Part shown: piece after piece, positions 43,956 through 47,950 of the stretch
Layout: each line of letters starts with the position of its first letter
Numbering within the stretch: position 1 is the stretch's first letter
Source of the DNA: an uncultured Alteromonadaceae bacterium
GTDB lineage: Bacteria; Pseudomonadota; Gammaproteobacteria; Enterobacterales; Alteromonadaceae
Direction: 5' to 3'
NCBI GenBank assembly: GCA_950073835.1
Contig: CATMRP010000019.1
Coordinates: forward strand, 1-47,950
Length of the DNA stretch: 47,950 nt
Notes under the pieces: generated by a model
What the model was told of the DNA's origin: nothing
The model's database searches: none
The model's input: only the letters and a program-made list of their open reading frames with translations
Translations under genes and position numbers: made by a program

Positions 43956-44897
43956 ATGAAATTATCCTGTTGTACTGACAGCCTGGGGCATTTAGCTTTT
44001 GAAGACATGCTCGACTATTTATCGGCAAGAGGTGTGAAAGCCGTTGAGATGACAACGGGTGGCTGGTCGCCAGCACCGCATGTACGCATGGACGAATTAC
44101 TGGGTGATGCCTCTGCAAGAGAACGTTTTCTTACCGCACTGAGCTCCCGCGGCATGGAAATCGCAGCATTAAATTGTTCTGGCAACCCATTGGATCCCAG
44201 TGAAATGGGTCAGAAACATAAGGCGGTTTCTTTTAAAACCATGGAACTAGCCGGTCTGCTAGGCGTAAAGAAAATAGTTATGATGAGCGGCCTGCCTCCC
44301 GCGTCACCGGAAGATACCGTACCCAATTGGATTACCTATACGGTTAGTTGGCCCCCGATCCTTAAGGAACGTTTGGATTACCAGTTGAACGATGTAGCGA
44401 TCCCTTACTGGAAGGAATTAGTGGCACACGCGGAACAACATGGTGTCGAAAAAATCGCACTGGAGAATTTTAGTTCTATGCTGGTGTATAATCCGGAAAC
44501 GGTGTTCCGTTTACGGGATGCGGTTGGCCCCATGGTAGGCCTGAACCTGGACCCCAGCCACATGATTTGGATGGGCATGGACCCTATCCATGTTGCACGA
44601 GCTCTTGGCGATGCCATTCACCATGTTCACGGCAAAGATGTTCGTCTGGAGCGTGGCCTAGTGGAGGTAAACGGGCTATTAGAAACCAAAGTGGTAGAAG
44701 ATACGGCGAACCGCACATGGAATTACGTTGCCGTTGGTTGTGGTCGCGATTTGCAATGGTGGAAAGAGTTCTTTTCGGTAGTCAGAATGACTGGTTATAA
44801 CGGCTTTGTCTCACTTGAGATGGAAGACCTGACCATGTCAGTTGAAGCAGGACTGGAAACTTCCATTAATGCTCTACAACAATCCATAAGCCAATAG
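43956..44897 (+). CDS. TIM-barrel sugar-phosphate isomerase/epimerase, substrate unknown
   Basis: A 313-residue xylose-isomerase-like TIM barrel: MKLSCCTDSLGHLAFEDMLDYLSARGVKAVEM, MEIAALNCSGNPLDP, KIALENFSSMLVYNPETVFRLRDAVG, GLNLDPSHMIWMGMDP, HHVHGKDVRLE and GYNGFVSLEMED. Metal ligands Glu, Asp, His and Glu are all in place. It is distinct from IolE, IolH and IolI of the same locus, so it makes a fourth barrel enzyme. It likely epimerises another inositol isomer or keto-inositol. ATG 43956 is chosen over a GTG at 43950; neither has a good ribosome site. It has an operator just upstream and lies 32 bases before the regulator gene. Confidence 0.82.
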   Translation: MKLSCCTDSLGHLAFEDMLDYLSARGVKAVEMTTGGWSPAPHVRMDELLGDASARERFLTALSSRGMEIAALNCSGNPLDPSEMGQKHKAVSFKTMELAGLLGVKKIVMMSGLPPASPEDTVPNWITYTVSWPPILKERLDYQLNDVAIPYWKELVAHAEQHGVEKIALENFSSMLVYNPETVFRLRDAVGPMVGLNLDPSHMIWMGMDPIHVARALGDAIHHVHGKDVRLERGLVEVNGLLETKVVEDTANRTWNYVAVGCGRDLQWWKEFFSVVRMTGYNGFVSLEMEDLTMSVEAGLETSINALQQSISQ

Positions 44898-44929
44898 CAT
44901 TTTTACATTGAGTCATTTAGAGTAAGCGG

Positions 44930-45775
44930 ATGAACGCAAATATCGATTCTGAGGAAGATAAAGGTTTGAATTGGGGTGAGTTACAGGAACTAATTAAGTC
45001 AGGTTACCCACAAATGAGTAAACGTCTTAAGCAGGTTGCTAAGTTTGTATTGGAGAATCCCAATCTGGTCGCTTTTGAAACCATAGCCGTCATTTCAGAA
45101 AAGATGGATGTGCCGCCGTCTACTTTGATACGCTTTGCGACAGCGCTGGAACTTAACGGCTTTAATGAAATTAAACAAATCATTAAAGAGGATAAATTAC
45201 AGCACACCAGTAATTACAGCAATCGGATCCAGTTAATGCGGGGCCAGCAGGACTGGCATAGTGACGAATTAATGCCAAGGTTTGCCAAGGCTAATCGTGA
45301 TGCGTTACGTCATCTGGAAGACAGCATCAACAGGGATGATATTCAAACAGCGATTGAGTTGATGAGTAAAGCTCGTCATATCTTTTTGCTGGGCAATGGC
45401 CGCGCACATACAATTTCAACGTATTTGCATTACGCGCTGAACCATATCGATAAGAAAGTGTTCCTGATTAACGGAACCGGTGGCATGTTCCAGGAACAAA
45501 TGTCGAATGTAGAACGCGGTGATTTGTTATTTGCCATCAGCTACAGTCCCTACTCATCCAATACCTGTGAACTCGCGGCACAGGCAGCTAACCGGGGCGT
45601 AACTGTATTATCCATTACAGATAGTCCGATATCGCCCTTGGCCAATACCAGTCAGCATTCTTTTATTGTCCAGGAAGCCCGGGTAGATGCCTTCCGTTCG
45701 TTATCTGCTTCATTATTATTGTCTCAGGTGCTTGCGATTGGACTTGCCGACCATAATGCGGATGATCCAATCTGA
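44930..45775 (+). CDS. iolR: RpiR/MurR-family transcriptional regulator, likely IolR
   Basis: A 281-residue regulator. The N-terminal RpiR winged helix-turn-helix (about 15-95) has YPQMSKRLKQVAKFVLENPNLVAFETIAVISEKMDVPPSTLIRFATALELNGF; the C-terminal SIS sugar-phosphate-binding domain (about 130-265) has HIFLLGNGRAHTISTYL, GDLLFAISYSPYSSNTCELAAQAANRGVTVLSITDSPISPLA. RpiR-type IolR proteins repress inositol operons in rhizobia and other proteobacteria and respond to an inositol intermediate such as 5-dehydro-2-deoxygluconate 6-phosphate. Six palindromes of the locus are candidate sites. It is the last gene of the epimerase unit. Confidence 0.88.
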   Translation: MNANIDSEEDKGLNWGELQELIKSGYPQMSKRLKQVAKFVLENPNLVAFETIAVISEKMDVPPSTLIRFATALELNGFNEIKQIIKEDKLQHTSNYSNRIQLMRGQQDWHSDELMPRFAKANRDALRHLEDSINRDDIQTAIELMSKARHIFLLGNGRAHTISTYLHYALNHIDKKVFLINGTGGMFQEQMSNVERGDLLFAISYSPYSSNTCELAAQAANRGVTVLSITDSPISPLANTSQHSFIVQEARVDAFRSLSASLLLSQVLAIGLADHNADDPI

Positions 45776-45799
45776 ATACCTAGTAAAAAACTTCTATAA

Positions 45800-46330
45800 A
45801 TTCCCCCGGGCATGCCCGGGGCTCTTTCTGCTACAGCTTCATTCGGAGCTGATCTGAATCCTTCCGACCTTGATGCTCAACTTAGTTCCGTATTGTGTGC
45901 TCGTCTAAGCCTAAGCTGCTTACAATGTAACCCGGTGACCAAACAATATTTTCATTCCAATAGACCTTTCCCAGCCATTTGAATGTTTTTCTCATGTTTG
46001 ACGCTGACTGGGCTTTGAGTTTGCTCATCACTTTTGCTATCGAGTATTTCGGAGGGATTACCATCAACATATACATATGGTCATTATCAAAGCCCATTCG
46101 CTCTATCGTTACGCCGGGCATACTTCGTAAGCAGCTTCGGCAACACTTTGCGCAAATACTCCACGACGAAAGGCTACAGTATCCGACGCCTGTATTTAGT
46201 TACCCAGACAACGTGATATTGAAGTCAATAGAGACCATGTGATGAGACTTGAACTTCCTTCTTCGTAGCATACAGGCCTCGGACTCATTCATCCACGGGT
46301 AAACCCGTGGTGTTCTGTCACTTCGCGACC
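45800..46330 (-). mobile_element. Decayed IS200-type (IS200/IS605 family) insertion
   Basis: It has the build of an IS200-type single-strand transposon. A hairpin at one end is CCACGGGT-AA-ACCCGTGG (46293-46310) after ATTCAT; at the other end is CCCCGGGC-AT-GCCCGGGG (45804-45821). A broken tnpA lies between them on the minus strand. No terminal inverted repeats are expected in this family. The boundaries are approximate. Confidence 0.75.
45831..46271 (-). pseudogene. tnpA: Broken IS200 tnpA (HUH/Y1 transposase)
   Basis: Read from an ATG at 46271, three segments in different frames rebuild a normal TnpA: MLRRRKFKSHHMVSID, then after a frameshift YHVVWVTKYRRRIL, a TAG, EYLRKVLPKLL, then after a one-base insertion near 46129 MPGVTIERMG..., followed by GYIVSSLGLDEHTIRN (catalytic Tyr) and a TAA at 45882 where TAC (Tyr) is expected; the tail VEHQGRKDSDQLRMKL runs on to TAG at 45831. 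In the HUH motif the second His is also lost (DHMYML in place of HxH). At least two frameshifts, two nonsense codons and a lost metal ligand make it inactive. Confidence 0.8.
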
Positions 46331-46338
46331 GGTCACAT

Positions 46339-46368
46339 AAAAAAGCCCCGCATCAGCGGGGCTTTTTT
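46339..46368. terminator. Bidirectional terminator after the RND pump gene
   Basis: A6-GCCCCGC (46339-46351), loop ATCA, GCGGGGC-T6 (46356-46368). It ends the minus-strand pump gene and could also stop plus-strand read-through from the iolR side. Confidence 0.85.
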
Positions 46369-46384
46369 TATCGGGATAAAGCAA

Positions 46385-47950
46385 TTAGCTTTCCTGCTTA
46401 GTGTCTTCCTCATGTGGATGACGTTTAGCGCCAAACCACTTTACAACCATCACGTAGAACATGGGCACGAAGAAGATCGCCAGGAAGGTAGCGGCAAACA
46501 TCCCGCCCATCACAGCGATACCAATAGCGTTTTGGCTTTCAGAGCCAGCACCGGTAGCGATTGCCAGCGGCGTTACCCCCAGTATAAACGCCATGGAGGT
46601 CATCAGGATGGGCCGGAAACGCTGTTCAGCCGCGGTGATCACCGCCTCAAATATAGGCGTACCGTTATCATAGAGTTCTTTAGCGAATTCCACAATCAGG
46701 ATGGCATTCTTGGAAGCCAGGCCTACGGTAGTCAGGAAGGCAACCTGTAAATACACGTCATTTGGTAAGTCAAAGATATAGGCAGCCACCACCGAGCCGA
46801 AGATACCTAAGGGCACCACCAGTAATACGGCAAAAGGCACGACCCAACTTTCATACAGTGCCGCCAGACACAGGAAGACCACAATAATTGACAGCGTATA
46901 AAGTATTGGCGCTTGTGAGCCAGCTGCCTGCTCTTCATAAGACATGCCAGACCATTCAAGCCCGAAACCAGCGGGCAACTGACTGACTATGCGCTCGGCC
47001 TCCGCCATGGCTTCTCCCGTAGAAACGCCCTCGGCCGGGCTGCCCTGGATATTCACCGATGAAATTCCATTGAACCGCTCAAGCTTAGGTGAACCATAGT
47101 CCCATTCAACAGTAGAGAAGGCGCTGAACGCTACCATGTCGCCTTCGTCATTGCGCACAAACCATTTATCCAGATCTTCCGGATCCATTCGATACGGTGC
47201 ATCGGCCTGCATGTAAACACGCTTAATGCGGCCTCTGTCGATAAAGTCGTTTACGTAAGCAGAGCCCCAGGCAATGCTCAGCGTATTGTTGATATCACTT
47301 AATGACAGCCCCAGCGCAGAGGCTTTTTCATTGTCGATATGCACTTTAAATTCCGGTACATCGCTCAGGCCATTAGGACGTACACCCACCAGTTTTGGAT
47401 TCTGCGCAGCCATGCCAAGGAATTGATTACGCGCATTCATTAGTGCTTTGTGGCCATTACCGGCCCGGTCGACTAACTGGAAGTCAAAACCGGTAGCATT
47501 ACCCAGTTCACGAATAGGCGGTGGTAAAATGGGAAATACGCTGGCATCCTGAATTTGCGATAAGGCGCCAAAGGCCTGACCGATGATCGTGAAGGCACTT
47601 TGCGATTCATCTCGTTTTTCCCAGTCAACCAGGTGAATAAAGCCCATAGCTGAGTTTTGCGCTGCGCCGGCAAAACTAAAACCTACTATGGAAAAGATGT
47701 CTTTAACCGCTTCACCTTTTTGATCAAGGAAGAAATCCTCGACCTGCTTAACGGACTCCAGCGTACGACCGGCAGTAGCACCAACGGGCGCATTCACCAG
47801 CACCATAATGTTGCCCTGATCTTCATCTGGCAGGAACGCACCCGGCAGTTGGGTGAAAATAACGCCCATGCCCGCAACCAGCAGACCATAAACCAACAGC
47901 GAACGTTTTACACGATGCGCAATACCGGTAGAAATCTTGCCATAGTTGTC
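46385..47950 (-). CDS. RND multidrug efflux pump inner-membrane subunit (AcrB/HAE1 type), C-terminal half
   Basis: The frame is open to the window edge; the last 521 residues are present. It begins in the central membrane helix (VKRSLLVYGLLVAG), continues with the second porter loop (LPGAFLPDEDQGNIMVLVNAPVGAT, IRELGNATGFDFQLVDRAG, SDINNTLSIAWGSAYVNDFIDRGRIKRVYMQADAPYRM) and ends with helices 8-12, including PNDVYLQVAFLTTVGLASKNAILIVEFAKE and RFRPILMTSMAFILGVTPLAIATGAGSESQ, all typical of HAE1 hydrophobic drug pumps such as AcrB/AdeB. It exports drugs, dyes or detergents with an adaptor and TolC-like channel. The N-terminal half and partner genes lie beyond the window. Confidence 0.94.
   Translation of the reverse strand, partial: DNYGKISTGIAHRVKRSLLVYGLLVAGMGVIFTQLPGAFLPDEDQGNIMVLVNAPVGATAGRTLESVKQVEDFFLDQKGEAVKDIFSIVGFSFAGAAQNSAMGFIHLVDWEKRDESQSAFTIIGQAFGALSQIQDASVFPILPPPIRELGNATGFDFQLVDRAGNGHKALMNARNQFLGMAAQNPKLVGVRPNGLSDVPEFKVHIDNEKASALGLSLSDINNTLSIAWGSAYVNDFIDRGRIKRVYMQADAPYRMDPEDLDKWFVRNDEGDMVAFSAFSTVEWDYGSPKLERFNGISSVNIQGSPAEGVSTGEAMAEAERIVSQLPAGFGLEWSGMSYEEQAAGSQAPILYTLSIIVVFLCLAALYESWVVPFAVLLVVPLGIFGSVVAAYIFDLPNDVYLQVAFLTTVGLASKNAILIVEFAKELYDNGTPIFEAVITAAEQRFRPILMTSMAFILGVTPLAIATGAGSESQNAIGIAVMGGMFAATFLAIFFVPMFYVMVVKWFGAKRHPHEEDTKQES

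Noticed and set aside
45801..45825. GC-rich palindrome as a dedicated iolR terminator
   Set aside because: It fits better as the right-end hairpin of the IS200 remnant, although it may act as a terminator too.

Overview
The window looks like chromosome from a marine gammaproteobacterium of the Alteromonadales (Alteromonas/Aestuariibacter-like). I infer this from protein style and gene content: a TonB-dependent receptor of the Xanthomonas/Caulobacter type, a DUF3300 protein, a DUF6436-like protein, a CoA-transferase/GNAT fusion, and CysE, UvrD, RecQ, RibA and YcbL sequences closest to gammaproteobacterial versions. No phage, plasmid, CRISPR, rRNA or tRNA was seen.

Region 1 (1-26.6 kb) is mostly housekeeping genes in short units on both strands. 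It holds the tail of an S9 peptidase, a small Cys-rich protein, a YcbL glyoxalase, a MipA/OmpV porin-like protein, cysE, uvrD (with a LexA-like box just upstream) followed by a REC-REC-GGDEF regulator, the pair mgtE-rarD, recQ, a glutathione transferase, selO with a small overlapping partner, ribA, a DUF3300 protein, an ATP-grasp protein, a DUF1439 protein, a BASS transporter, the pair mscS-zntB, a chemotaxis receptor with a His-rich membrane sensor plus a thioredoxin-like partner, and an operon joining a CoA-transferase/GNAT fusion to a histone-deacetylase-family enzyme.

Region 2 (26.7-45.8 kb) is the most distinctive part: a complete myo-inositol degradation locus. iolB stands alone on the plus strand. 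A seven-gene minus-strand operon runs iolC(J)-iolD-iolE-iolA-iolI-iolH-iolG, with a DMT permease after its terminator. Next come an NCS1-type permease with an overlapping Fe(II)/2-oxoglutarate dioxygenase (minus), a divergent TonB-dependent receptor (plus), and an extra TIM-barrel epimerase followed by an RpiR-family regulator (plus). Every step from myo-inositol to acetyl-CoA, CO2 and dihydroxyacetone phosphate can be assigned; the aldolase is fused to the kinase. Six copies of a palindrome, TGAAAT-N4-ATTTCA, lie only in the control regions of this locus and are the likely operators of the RpiR regulator. The outer-membrane receptor, NCS1 permease and dioxygenase are not part of textbook inositol loci and are the main candidates for something new.

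Region 3 (45.8-47.95 kb) holds a decayed IS200-type insertion with both end hairpins still visible, then the C-terminal half of an RND multidrug efflux pump that runs off the window.

Functions are assigned from recalled family sequences and visible motifs; no database search was run.
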